DNA of 64,000 nt from Thalassobius sp002708925 (lineage in GTDB: Bacteria; Pseudomonadota; Alphaproteobacteria; Rhodobacterales; Rhodobacteraceae), in assembly GCF_049803795.1 (NCBI RefSeq), contig NZ_JBNAGJ010000001.1:558001-622000 (forward strand), given 5' to 3'. Positions 1 through 8,290 of this stretch are shown piece by piece. The notes below the pieces were generated by a model. The model saw only the letters and a list, made by a program, of their open reading frames with translations. It was not told where the DNA came from and searched no databases. Position 1 is the stretch's first letter. Each line of letters starts with the position of its first letter. A program made the position numbers and the translations under genes.

Positions 1-2
1 CC

Positions 3-122
3 TCGACCGTGTTTGCCGCCCTGATCGGGTGGCTGGTGCTAAAAGAAACCGTCGGCCCGCGCCGGGTGGCCTTGATGGCCCTGATCGCGCTGGGGGCCGT
101 GATTGTGGAAATGGGGGGCTGA
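3..122 (+). CDS. EamA/DMT-family transporter, C-terminal fragment
   Basis: Only the last 39 codons are in the window; the gene starts upstream. The frame reads STVFAALIGWLVLKETVGPR and ends in a hydrophobic helix with the stop at 120-122. The pattern of a helix, a KE-T-P loop and a final helix is typical of the last two membrane segments of EamA (drug/metabolite) transporters, inner-membrane carriers of small metabolites. Substrate cannot be inferred. The stop is two bases before the start of the next gene, so the two are probably co-transcribed. Confidence 0.6.
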   Translation, partial: STVFAALIGWLVLKETVGPRRVALMALIALGAVIVEMGG

Positions 123-124
123 GC

Positions 125-733
125 ATGGCCGAACAGAAGATTAACCCGATGCTGAAAACCGGGCTGGAGCTGGGGCCCATCGTGGTGTTCTTTGCCGCCT
201 ATGTCTGGCTGAAGGACCGCGTGTTCACAATCGGCGGCACCGAGTATGAGGGCTTTATCCTGGTCACGGCCGGGTTCATTCCGCTGATGCTGCTGTCCAC
301 CTTTGTGCTGTGGAAACTGACGGGCCATCTGTCGAAAATGCAGATCGTGACGCTGGTGCTGGTGGTGATTTTCGGCGGGCTGTCGGTGTGGCTGAATGAC
401 GATCGGTTCTTCAAGATGAAACCGACGCTGATCTATCTGCTGTTCGGCGGCGCGCTGGGGTTCGGCCTGTGGCGCGGCGAGAGCTATCTACAAGACCTGA
501 TGGATGCCGCGTTGCCGCTTACGGATGCGGGCTGGATGGTGCTGACCCGGCGTTTGTGCCTGTTTTTCCTGGGGCTGGCCGCGCTGAACGAGCTGGTCTG
601 GCGCACCCAGAGCACGGACACCTGGGTTTATTTCAAAACCTTCGGGCTGACGGCGGCGCTGTTCGCGTTCTTCATGACCCAAGGCAGCGTGTTCAAACGA
701 TACGCGCTGGAAGAGGACAGCGACGAGACCTGA
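125..733 (+). CDS. yciB: Inner membrane septation protein YciB family
   Basis: A 202-residue polytopic inner-membrane protein of the YciB/IspA (intracellular septation protein A) family, implicated in cell envelope integrity and division. The N-terminal motif KTGLELGPIVVFFAAY, the conserved W-L-ND-RFFKMKPT segment near residues 95-110 and five to six hydrophobic helices match the family, as does the length (about 180-200). The start at 125 is preferred over an in-frame start at 29 because the latter would run through the end of the preceding transporter gene. The two-base spacing to that gene suggests an operon. Confidence 0.9.
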   Translation: MAEQKINPMLKTGLELGPIVVFFAAYVWLKDRVFTIGGTEYEGFILVTAGFIPLMLLSTFVLWKLTGHLSKMQIVTLVLVVIFGGLSVWLNDDRFFKMKPTLIYLLFGGALGFGLWRGESYLQDLMDAALPLTDAGWMVLTRRLCLFFLGLAALNELVWRTQSTDTWVYFKTFGLTAALFAFFMTQGSVFKRYALEEDSDET

Positions 734-761
734 CCCGCGCCGGGGCCGGTCTCGTGCATGT

Positions 762-1469
762 TCAGCCTTTCTGGCCGAACAGAACCTTTTGCGCCTCTTT
801 GCTGCGCGGGCCATTGCCGCGGTGCTCGGCGGCCAGGGCGCGGCCCTTTTGGACGGCGGGGCGGGCGGCCAGCGTGTCCAGCCAGCGCTTGACATTGGGC
901 TTGTCCTCCAGGGTCTGTTCCTGCCCTTCCCACAGCGAAACCCATCCCCACAGAGACATGTCCGCGATCGAGTAGAAATCCCCCGCGACATAGGCATTTT
1001 CCGCCAGCTGCGTGTCCAGCACCCGATAGAGCCGGCTGACCTCGTTGCGGTAGCGGTCCTGGGCATAGGGCAGATCGTTCGGCGGATCCATCGCGGGCGC
1101 GTATTTCAGGAAATGATGCGCCTGGCCCGCCATCGGCCCCACACCGCCCATCTGCCACATCAGCCATTGATCCACGGCGATGCGGTCTCGTTCCGTCTTG
1201 CCATAGAACTGGCCGGTCTTGCGCGCCAGATATTGCAGGATCGCGCCGGATTCAAAGATCGAGATGGGCGCGCCATCGTGCCCATGAGGATCGGTGATGG
1301 CCGGCATCCGGTTATTGGGTGAGATTTTCAGGAAGTCGGGCTCGAACTGATCGCCCGCGCCGATATTGACCAGATGCAGCCTGTAGGGCAGGGCCATTTC
1401 CTCAAGCGCGATAGAGATTTTCCAGCCGTTGGGCGTGGGCCAGTAATAGAGATCGATTGGTTGTGACAT
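762..1469 (-). CDS. Glutathione S-transferase, YfcG/YghU (Nu-class) type
   Basis: A 235-residue cytosolic GST. The N-terminal thioredoxin-like domain begins LYYWPTPNGWKISIALEE; the T-P-N-G motif is the active-site signature of the YfcG/YghU disulfide-reductase GSTs, which use two glutathiones and have Thr/Asn rather than Tyr or Ser as the key residues. ESGAILQYLA is the glutathione gamma-glutamyl binding motif. An alpha-helical C-terminal domain with VAGDFYSIADMSLWGW follows. The start at 1469 is chosen because homology begins there; an upstream extension would overlap the neighbour. It lies 25 nt downstream of the hydrolase gene on the same strand, probably in one operon. Likely role: thiol-disulfide or peroxide detoxification. 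Confidence 0.88.
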   Translation of the reverse strand: MSQPIDLYYWPTPNGWKISIALEEMALPYRLHLVNIGAGDQFEPDFLKISPNNRMPAITDPHGHDGAPISIFESGAILQYLARKTGQFYGKTERDRIAVDQWLMWQMGGVGPMAGQAHHFLKYAPAMDPPNDLPYAQDRYRNEVSRLYRVLDTQLAENAYVAGDFYSIADMSLWGWVSLWEGQEQTLEDKPNVKRWLDTLAARPAVQKGRALAAEHRGNGPRSKEAQKVLFGQKG

Positions 1470-1494
1470 GGGGCTCCCCTTCCGTATGAGGGGA

Positions 1495-2442
1495 TCATGA
1501 TGGGGCTTTGCCCGCCAAAGGCAACCCAGCCCGCATCCGCACAGGGGCAAGAAAACGTGAAGGCGCAGCCGGGGCCGGGCGTGCCAGCGCGGCTTGCAGC
1601 GCCGCGAACGGGTGCCGCTGCGGGTGCAGCAGCACTGCCCGGTACAGATCGAACACGCCGGGGCGCAGATAGCCCGCCCAATGACACAAGCGCCGCTGGG
1701 GCGGGGCGACGGGCAGGCCTCGGGCGTGCAGAGCCTCAAGAGTGTGCGGGTCGGACAGGTGCACGGGCAGCAGATTTGGCAGATCGGGGTCTTTGATGCG
1801 GTCTTGGGGCTGGGGCGGGGGGATCAGCCGCTCCAGCGCGAAATCAAAGAGGCGGTTCTCGGCGCTGTTGATCCAGAAGACCTGCGTTTGCGCCCCCGCA
1901 GGCGTGGCCAGAGCCTGAGCCGCAGCCGAGCGATATTCGGCCGGGTGCAGCAGCAGCAGCCGGTGCAGGGCTCCGGGCGGGCAGTGCGGCAGGGCTTGCA
2001 GGATCACACGGCCCCCCATCGAATGGCCGATGGCGTGGATCGGACGGCGCGGCGCGGCGCGGTGCAGCGTGCTTAGCACCTGCGCCAGATGCAGCCCGGC
2101 ACTGCGGGCCTGCGCATGGGCCTGCCACAGCGATCCCAGCGCGTTCCAGCCAAAGGCAATTCCCAGCCCCGGCGCATCCGCCCCCACCAGCCCCAGAGCG
2201 CAGGGCCAGCTTAGCGCCTTCCGGTTTCGGGGGCGTTCATGCGAGGACAGAATATGCGTGTGAGGGCAGTCGTTGCCCGCATCGGGGGCAAAGCGGAACC
2301 CGTGGACCATCACGATTATCGGCCTCGTGTCGGGCGCGTCCGGCGTATCTGCTGCGGCGCGGTGCAGGCTGGGCAGAACCGGCTGGGCCGAGCCATGCAG
2401 GCCAAGCCCCCGGTCCGTGGCATTGATCCGTAGCAGTGGCAT
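1495..2442 (-). CDS. Alpha/beta hydrolase, lipase-like
   Basis: A 315-residue alpha/beta hydrolase. Visible elements are the strand and oxyanion loop IIVMVHGFR (residues 42-50) and the nucleophile elbow GHSMGG with Ser141. A catalytic Asp and a late His can be expected, but the exact residues are not clear. There is no signal peptide, so it is probably cytosolic. The start at 2442 is preferred to a longer reading from 2601, because the longer version would run antisense across the SAM-II riboswitch and the metZ promoter. Pro/Ala-rich stretches and low conservation make the substrate impossible to guess. It is followed 25 nt later by a GST gene. Confidence 0.72.
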   Translation of the reverse strand: MPLLRINATDRGLGLHGSAQPVLPSLHRAAADTPDAPDTRPIIVMVHGFRFAPDAGNDCPHTHILSSHERPRNRKALSWPCALGLVGADAPGLGIAFGWNALGSLWQAHAQARSAGLHLAQVLSTLHRAAPRRPIHAIGHSMGGRVILQALPHCPPGALHRLLLLHPAEYRSAAAQALATPAGAQTQVFWINSAENRLFDFALERLIPPPQPQDRIKDPDLPNLLPVHLSDPHTLEALHARGLPVAPPQRRLCHWAGYLRPGVFDLYRAVLLHPQRHPFAALQAALARPAPAAPSRFLAPVRMRAGLPLAGKAPS

Positions 2443-2527
2443 TCCCTCACCCTCTGCGTCTTTTCGCGCCCTTTGTGCGCCCAGCGTGCAAAGCGTGGAT
2501 GAAATCTTGGTTAAAGCTACGTGACGG

Positions 2528-2556
2528 TTGACCTGTTTGCGCACGGGGCGTATCAG
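2528..2556 (+). promoter_or_regulatory. Promoter of metZ
   Basis: A TTGACC -35 element at 2528-2533 and a TATCAG -10 element at 2551-2556 are separated by exactly 17 nt. A start of transcription 6-7 nt downstream would fall on the first base of the riboswitch P1 stem (2563). The coincidence of promoter geometry and riboswitch boundary supports the call; it is not experimentally shown. Confidence 0.6.
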
Positions 2557-2560
2557 GCGG

Positions 2561-2616
2561 ATGTGGCGATTTGTTACCGGATTGCGGGCCACGTAAAACA
2601 TGCCGCTAAAAGGTCA
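2561..2616 (+). promoter_or_regulatory. SAM-II riboswitch (metA/metZ leader)
   Basis: The leader of metZ carries the SAM-II fold. The P1 arm GTGGC (2563-2567) pairs with GCCAC (2588-2592). Between them lies the conserved GATTTGTTACCGGATTGCGG block, and downstream comes the A-rich joining strand with the hallmark GCTAAAAGG (2605-2613) that forms the H-type pseudoknot. SAM-II aptamers are known almost only from alphaproteobacteria, upstream of metA, metC/metZ or metX. Binding of S-adenosylmethionine lowers expression of methionine synthesis genes. Start and end are set by the pairing elements. Confidence 0.92.
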
Positions 2617-2625
2617 GGATGAGAG

Positions 2626-2660
2626 AGCCCCTTTCGCTTGACCGCGTTCGGGGTTTTTTT
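2626..2660 (+). terminator. Possible attenuator hairpin between riboswitch and metZ
   Basis: AGCCCC (2626-2631) pairs with GGGGTT (2650-2655), with an inner CGC/GCG stem (2635-2637 with 2644-2646), and runs straight into seven T residues ending at 2660. This has the form of an intrinsic terminator placed after the SAM-II aptamer and before the metZ start at 2692. It could make control transcriptional rather than, or as well as, translational. Inference from sequence only. Confidence 0.5.
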
Positions 2661-2691
2661 ATTGGCCGATGGGGGCCAGAAGGACAGACAA

Positions 2692-3873
2692 ATGAGCGAC
2701 AGCTGGAAGAAACGCACCAAACTGGTACATGGCGGCACGCGCCGCAGCCAATATAACGAGGTCTCCGAGGCCATTTTCCTGACCCAGGGCTTTGTCTATG
2801 ACACCGCCGAGCAGGCCGAGGCGCGGTTCATCGAGACCGGCCCGGACGAGTTCATCTATGCCCGTTACGGCAACCCCACCGTCGCCATGTTCGAAGACCG
2901 GATCGCCGCGCTGGAAGGCGCCGAGGATGCCTTTGCCACCGCCAGCGGCATGGCGGCTGTGAATGGCGCGCTGGTGTCTGCGCTCAGGGCGGGCGATCAT
3001 GTGGTTGCGGCCAGGGCGCTGTTTGGCTCGTGCCTGTATATTCTAGAGGACATCCTGGTGCGTTTCGGGGTCGAGGTAACGCTGGTGGACGGCGCGCAGC
3101 TGGACGAATGGCGCGCCGCCGTGCGCGAGGACACAAAGCTGGTGTTCTTTGAATCCGTCTCGAATCCCACGTTGGAAGTGGTTGATATTACAGAAGTCTC
3201 CAGGATCGCTCATGCGGTGGGGGCGCTGGTTGTGGTGGATAACGTGTTCACGACCCCGGTGTTTTCCAATGCGATCGCGCAGGGGGCCGATGTGGTCATC
3301 TATTCGGCCACCAAACATATCGACGGTCAGGGCCGCGCCCTGGGCGGGGTGATCCTGGGCACGCGCGATTTTATCCGCGGCACCGTCGAGCCGTATATGA
3401 AACATACCGGCGCCGCCATGAGCCCCTTCAGCGCCTGGATCATGCTGAAAGGTCTGGAAACAATTGATCTGCGGGTGCGTGCCCAGGCCGAAACCGCGCT
3501 GAAACTGGCCGAGGCGCTGCAAGGCCACCCCAAACTGGCCCGTGTGATCTATCCCGGTCATCCCAGCCATCCGCAGCACGAACTGGCCGTCGCGCAAACC
3601 GAAAAGGGCGGCACCGTGGTGTCCTTTGACGTTGCGGGCGGGCAGCAGGCGGCCTTCAAGGTGCTGAATGCGCTGGAGGTGGCGGTGATCTCGAATAACC
3701 TGGGCGATGCGAAATCCATCGCGACGCACCCCGCCACCACCACCCACCAGCGCCTGCCCGATGAACAAAAGGCCGAGCTGGGCATCACCCCCGGTCTGAT
3801 CCGCTTTAGCGTAGGGCTGGAGGATGCCGAGGATCTGATCGCGGATATTGTGAACGGGCTGGATCAGCTCTGA
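2692..3873 (+). CDS. metZ: O-succinylhomoserine sulfhydrylase
   Basis: A 393-residue PLP enzyme of the Cys/Met metabolism family that converts O-succinylhomoserine and sulfide to homocysteine in methionine synthesis. Visible motifs are the YARYGNPT phosphate/PLP tetramer motif (57-64), the FATASGMAAVNGAL cofactor loop, VVDNVFTTP with the PLP-binding Asp, and SATKHIDG with the Schiff-base Lys208. The NNLGDAKSIATHPATTTHQ stretch (352-370) contacts substrate. The length fits the family. The start at 2692 is chosen over an in-frame ATG at 2638, which lies inside the leader hairpin. A SAM-II riboswitch and attenuator precede it, so expression should fall when SAM is abundant. Confidence 0.93.
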   Translation: MSDSWKKRTKLVHGGTRRSQYNEVSEAIFLTQGFVYDTAEQAEARFIETGPDEFIYARYGNPTVAMFEDRIAALEGAEDAFATASGMAAVNGALVSALRAGDHVVAARALFGSCLYILEDILVRFGVEVTLVDGAQLDEWRAAVREDTKLVFFESVSNPTLEVVDITEVSRIAHAVGALVVVDNVFTTPVFSNAIAQGADVVIYSATKHIDGQGRALGGVILGTRDFIRGTVEPYMKHTGAAMSPFSAWIMLKGLETIDLRVRAQAETALKLAEALQGHPKLARVIYPGHPSHPQHELAVAQTEKGGTVVSFDVAGGQQAAFKVLNALEVAVISNNLGDAKSIATHPATTTHQRLPDEQKAELGITPGLIRFSVGLEDAEDLIADIVNGLDQL

Positions 3874-3910
3874 CCTGAAAAAAGCTGATCCAAGACGCCC
3901 GATCGGGCGT
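3861..3910 (+). terminator. Hairpins at the end of metZ
   Basis: Two inverted repeats lie at the 3' end of metZ. GGATCAGCT overlaps the stop codon and is mirrored by AGCTGATCC about 14 nt later. A 16-bp perfect palindrome ACGCCCGATCGGGCGT follows at 3895-3910. The downstream sequence ATTCCCTTTC is only weakly T-rich, so termination is plausible but not certain. Confidence 0.4.
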
Positions 3911-3932
3911 ATTCCCTTTCGATATTGGAAAT

Positions 3933-3966
3933 TTCCGGCAAGAGTGACTAAGTTACTCTTCCGGAA
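3933..3966. promoter_or_regulatory. 34-nt near-perfect palindrome upstream of folE2
   Basis: TTCCGG (3933-3938) mirrors CCGGAA (3961-3966), and AAGAGTGAC (3940-3948) mirrors GTTACTCTT (3952-3960) with a single G-T wobble. Three bases form the centre and one base is bulged. It ends 20 nt before the folE2 start and has no T tract after it. An operator or a translation-controlling hairpin therefore fits better than a terminator. It does not match the Zur, Fur/Irr or RirA consensus sequences I know. Confidence 0.6.
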
Positions 3967-3986
3967 GGAACCCGAAAGGCCCGACG

Positions 3987-5084
<1,098 letters not shown>

Positions 5085-5321
5085 CCCAGGGTAACTGTGC
5101 CGCTTTTGCAGGCGCTGACTGGTCCAATCGCCCTGAAGAGTCCGTTTTTTGAGCGTTCCGCAGCCCCCGCGCGGGGGGGCGGGGCTTTCAGAGTCGGGCC
5201 GGGGCGGAAGCTCTGGCAGGCTCAGAGCCGTGATCTCAGCGCCCGGATGCACGTTGTCGTAGAAGAGTGATCTTCTGTTGTTAGGATGCGGCGGGCCATG
5301 CAAGCGGAAAGGACCGTACCG

Positions 5322-5816
5322 ATGATCCATGTTATGAATCCCTATCAGCTGTCTACGTCGATGTTTCGGCTGGCGGCCTATTCGTGGGACACGCAGGTGA
5401 AGATGTTTCAGTTTTTCACCCAGATGGCCAGCCAGTCGAATCCGATGATGCTATCGCGTGAGGCGATCCTGAAGAAGGATGTGGCCGCAGCGCCGGAGCC
5501 TGCCGCTAAAGCCGTCCCGAAACCCGTGGCGAAACCCGCAGCAAAGCCGCGCGCGAAGCCTGTGGTCAAATCCGTGGCGAAACCGGCGGCTAAACCGGCG
5601 GCGGCCAGAAAAACGGCAAAGGCCCCGGCAAAGGCCGTTGCGACGACTGCGGCCAAGAAGACGGCCGCCAAGAAGACGGCGGCAAAATCCGCGCCCAAGG
5701 CGGCCTCGGCTGTGACGCCAAAAACAGCATCCAAGACCAGTGACGCACCCGAAACCAGGAAATACCGCGCGCCCTCCAAGCCTCCGGCCATGCCGAATGG
5801 CAAATCGGCCGAATGA
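5322..5816 (+). CDS. Small protein with histone H1-like Lys/Ala/Pro tail
   Basis: A 164-residue protein of two parts. Residues 1 to about 45 form a short conserved-looking helical domain (YQLSTSMFRLAAYSWDTQVK, then FFTQMASQS). Residues 50-164 are a low-complexity tail of AKP, KPAAK and KKTAAK repeats, very basic and like histone H1 or phasin/PhaF-type C-termini that coat DNA. The N-terminal part with repeated aromatic/amphipathic residues is vaguely phasin-like, but I do not recognise the family with certainty. The start at 5322 follows a GGAAAGGA ribosome binding site; the in-frame ATG at 5286 lacks one. It may bind nucleic acid or storage granules. Confidence 0.65.
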   Translation: MIHVMNPYQLSTSMFRLAAYSWDTQVKMFQFFTQMASQSNPMMLSREAILKKDVAAAPEPAAKAVPKPVAKPAAKPRAKPVVKSVAKPAAKPAAARKTAKAPAKAVATTAAKKTAAKKTAAKSAPKAASAVTPKTASKTSDAPETRKYRAPSKPPAMPNGKSAE

Positions 5817-5931
5817 ATGCTGCGATGCAGCAATCGCAGTCCGGCCATGCGTAATTCGCATTGGTAAAGTCAAGGATGCTGACCTAGATTGAGTGGCAGG
5901 GAGGAAACCAAAGTTATCAGAGGTTTCCAAA

Positions 5932-6159
5932 ATGGCTGCACCTGCACCTTCCATCGAATTCGTCAAAGGCGGTCTGCGCGAGCGCGTGGATGCTTTCTTT
6001 GCCAGCATTGGCCAAGGGATCAACGCTTATGTGCAATACCGCTCGCGCGCTGATCAGATCAATGCGCTTGAGGCAAAATCGGACACCGAACTGGCCAAGC
6101 TGGGCCTGAAGCGCGACGATATTCCGCGCTATGTCTTTCGCGACATGTTCTACGTCTAA
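5932..6159 (+). CDS. DUF1127 family protein
   Basis: A 75-residue protein whose last 45 residues (YRSRADQINALEAKSDTELA, then LGLKRDDIPRYVFRDMFYV) carry the DUF1127 pattern: basic helix, E-x-K-SD-ELA-LG-R-DIP. DUF1127 proteins are small Arg-rich alphaproteobacterial proteins linked to phosphate, carbon storage and RNA maturation control; some bind RNA. An in-frame GTG at 5893 would add 13 residues, but AGAGG 8 nt before 5932 supports the ATG. A strong terminator follows, so it is probably monocistronic. Confidence 0.85.
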   Translation: MAAPAPSIEFVKGGLRERVDAFFASIGQGINAYVQYRSRADQINALEAKSDTELAKLGLKRDDIPRYVFRDMFYV

Positions 6160-6198
6160 GCGATTTCACACATCCTGAGGGGGCCGAGGCCTCTGATG

Positions 6199-6236
6199 AA
6201 AAAGCCCGCGCCGTTTCCAATCCGGCGCGGGCTTTT
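6199..6236 (+). terminator. Rho-independent terminator after the DUF1127 gene
   Basis: AAAAGCCCGCGCCG pairs with CGGCGCGGGCTTTT across a short loop. The symmetric A and T flanks mean it can act in both directions, serving the DUF1127 gene and the convergent gene at 6343-8100. Confidence 0.85.
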
Positions 6237-6342
6237 GGTTTGCCCCTTTTGGTTTGCCCATGGATGATCCAACATGGATGACCCAAACGGCCTGTTTAGG
6301 GGCGCAGCGCGGAGCGGGTGGCCACGCGCTGCTGTTCGGGGC

Positions 6343-8100
6343 CTATTCCCAGCAGCTGACCAAAACCGTCATGCCAGTGGCGGCGATGGTCAGGTCTTCG
6401 GGGTCGATCGCGGTGATCTGGCCGGTTTGGGCCGGGCTTACCCCCAACGAGGCCAGCAGCGCCTGGATATCGGCACCATCGCGGGCAAAGCTGACATCCT
6501 CGGGCAGTTTCTGAGCGCTGTCCTGACGCGGCAGCAACATGCCCAGAACGTCTCCGCCGGTATCGAAAACCGGGCCGCCCGCGTCACCGGGCATTGCGGC
6601 CAGGGCCAGACGATCCAGGTTTTGCTCGCCCTGAAGGCCGCGTAGATCGGCCAGCGTACCGTAGGTCAGGGTGGGGGTGTCCAGAACACCGCCAAAGGAA
6701 AAGCCCGAGACCGCGATTTCCGAATTCAGACGCGGCACGGCGGTCTGGAACCGGGCGACATTGGCCGGGGCCAGCGCGGTTTCAGGTGTCAGCACGGCCA
6801 GGCCCAGGGCGGCGTCGCTGCCCAGCACGGTGGCCTGAGTGTCGGCGTCCAGGGTGATGCGGCTACAGCTGGCGACAGCATCGGCGGTGGTGACCACGGT
6901 GCCCTTGCCATCCACATAAAACCCCGAGCGCGTCAGTTTCGGCTGGCGCACATCCAGGCCGGACACCAGATCCACGCGCTGTTCCAGATTGCTGCCGGCG
7001 GCGGGGTCCAGAACGCCCTGGGTGCGGGCAAAGCTGGCCTGCATTTCACCCAGCACACGGGTGCGGCGCTCTTCGTCGCCGGTGGGCCAGATCAGGGTAA
7101 AGCCCTTGATTTCACCGTCTTGCAGGCTGGCCTGGGTATGCGAGATGAAATCGCGCCCCTCGCCCGTCAGCATAAACGAGTCGCCATCCAGTTTGCGCGC
7201 GCCCTTCAGCGGGACGATTTCCAGCGTCTGCATGATGTCATAAAGACCATACAGCGTGTTGCGATCCCCCGTCTGCGAGATCATCAGAACCCGCGCCCGA
7301 TCCACCGCACCGGCGGTGTCGAAATGGGCAAAAGGCGCCTCGTATTTGGTGAATTTCACCGCGCTTAGCGGCAGTTGCATCTGGATGCCCATGCGATCCT
7401 CGGTCAGCAGCTGCATGTCCAGCCCGTCCAGAATGGCATTGTATTGGGCCAGCAGCTCGGTCCGTTGTCCGGTGGTCAGAACGCCGGTGGGCTCGTATCC
7501 GTTGGCCTCTTGCCAGGCGGCCATCGAGGCGCGGGTGCCCCGGCCAAAAGCGCCATCAATCGCGGAATTGTAGAACCCGGCCCATTGCAGCAGGCGTTGC
7601 AGGTCTTTCTTTTCGTCCCGGTTCAGCGCGGCCTCAGAGCGGCGGGCCTGCGCAACGGTTTCGTCGGGCTGACGGATTTCCGGCTGGGCTGCCTGTTCGG
7701 GCTGGGTTTCGGCGGTGTTGTCTGTGGGGGGCGTGGTGGGGGCGGGGGGCGTGGCGGGGACAGTCACCCCAGCGGTGCCCACCGGATAGAACTGCGCATC
7801 GAAGTTTGAGCTATAGGCAATGAAACTGTCGCGGGGGATGCGGCGCTCGGCGCGGTAGACGCGCAGCACCTGTTCGGCGTCATCGCGCAGATACGGCCCC
7901 AGAACGATGGCATACCAGCCCCCCCGGACGGCAAACCCGCCCACATCGGGCAGATTGGCGGCATAATCGCGCGCGCGCTCCAGCGCCTGGTTCAAGGTTG
8001 GCTGGGCTTCGATCTGAACCCAGACGGTGTCTTCTTGTGCGAAAAGGCTTTTTGTGGCCATCACCACGAAAATAAGAGCGGCGGTCACTAATCTCAGCAT
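6343..8100 (-). CDS. Secreted peptidoglycan-binding protein with inactive trypsin-like domain
   Basis: A 585-residue exported protein. Residues 1-21 are a signal peptide (cleavage after FAQ). Residues 25-108 look like a SPOR-type repeat (WVQIEAQPTL, then FAVRGGWYAIVLGPY). Residues 110-150 are a Pro/Thr linker, and 162-220 a peptidoglycan-binding-1 domain (LLQWAGFYNSAIDGAFGRGT). From about 365 to 555 comes a trypsin-like barrel. The catalytic positions appear changed: VVTTADAV has Asp407 where the His of VTNAHVV would be, AALGLAVL has Gly433 at the Asp position, and GDAGGP has Ala507 for the nucleophile Ser. It is therefore probably a pseudoprotease with a scaffolding role at the cell wall. 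The terminator at 6199-6236 lies beyond its 3' end. Confidence 0.8.
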   Translation of the reverse strand: MLRLVTAALIFVVMATKSLFAQEDTVWVQIEAQPTLNQALERARDYAANLPDVGGFAVRGGWYAIVLGPYLRDDAEQVLRVYRAERRIPRDSFIAYSSNFDAQFYPVGTAGVTVPATPPAPTTPPTDNTAETQPEQAAQPEIRQPDETVAQARRSEAALNRDEKKDLQRLLQWAGFYNSAIDGAFGRGTRASMAAWQEANGYEPTGVLTTGQRTELLAQYNAILDGLDMQLLTEDRMGIQMQLPLSAVKFTKYEAPFAHFDTAGAVDRARVLMISQTGDRNTLYGLYDIMQTLEIVPLKGARKLDGDSFMLTGEGRDFISHTQASLQDGEIKGFTLIWPTGDEERRTRVLGEMQASFARTQGVLDPAAGSNLEQRVDLVSGLDVRQPKLTRSGFYVDGKGTVVTTADAVASCSRITLDADTQATVLGSDAALGLAVLTPETALAPANVARFQTAVPRLNSEIAVSGFSFGGVLDTPTLTYGTLADLRGLQGEQNLDRLALAAMPGDAGGPVFDTGGDVLGMLLPRQDSAQKLPEDVSFARDGADIQALLASLGVSPAQTGQITAIDPEDLTIAATGMTVLVSCWE

Positions 8101-8199
8101 ATTGTCAAAAGGTCCTTGCCCTGCATTTGTTAACGTCTTTGATTTCGGGTTTTATCAAAAACGGTGTCTCATGCACTTAAATAATGCGTCTTGGCGCAA

Positions 8200-8228
8200 T
8201 TGACCCCGCTGGATGGGGGCCGTAGGTA
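8200..8228 (+). promoter_or_regulatory. Probable promoter of glyQ
   Basis: TTGACC (8200-8205) and TAGGTA (8223-8228) are 17 nt apart, 62 nt ahead of the glyQ start. The -10 is imperfect; no other good pair is visible in the 190-nt divergent region 8101-8290. Confidence 0.4.
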
Positions 8229-8290
8229 GGGCGGGACTTTTTATTAGGCCGAATACGGGCCCCGCAGCTGGGCCGATCAGAGGCAGGACG

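Noticed and set aside
5479..5848. Possible tandem DNA repeats in the Lys/Ala-rich gene
   Set aside because: The repetition comes from amino acid composition (KPAAK) with varied codons and does not form a regular DNA repeat or CRISPR.
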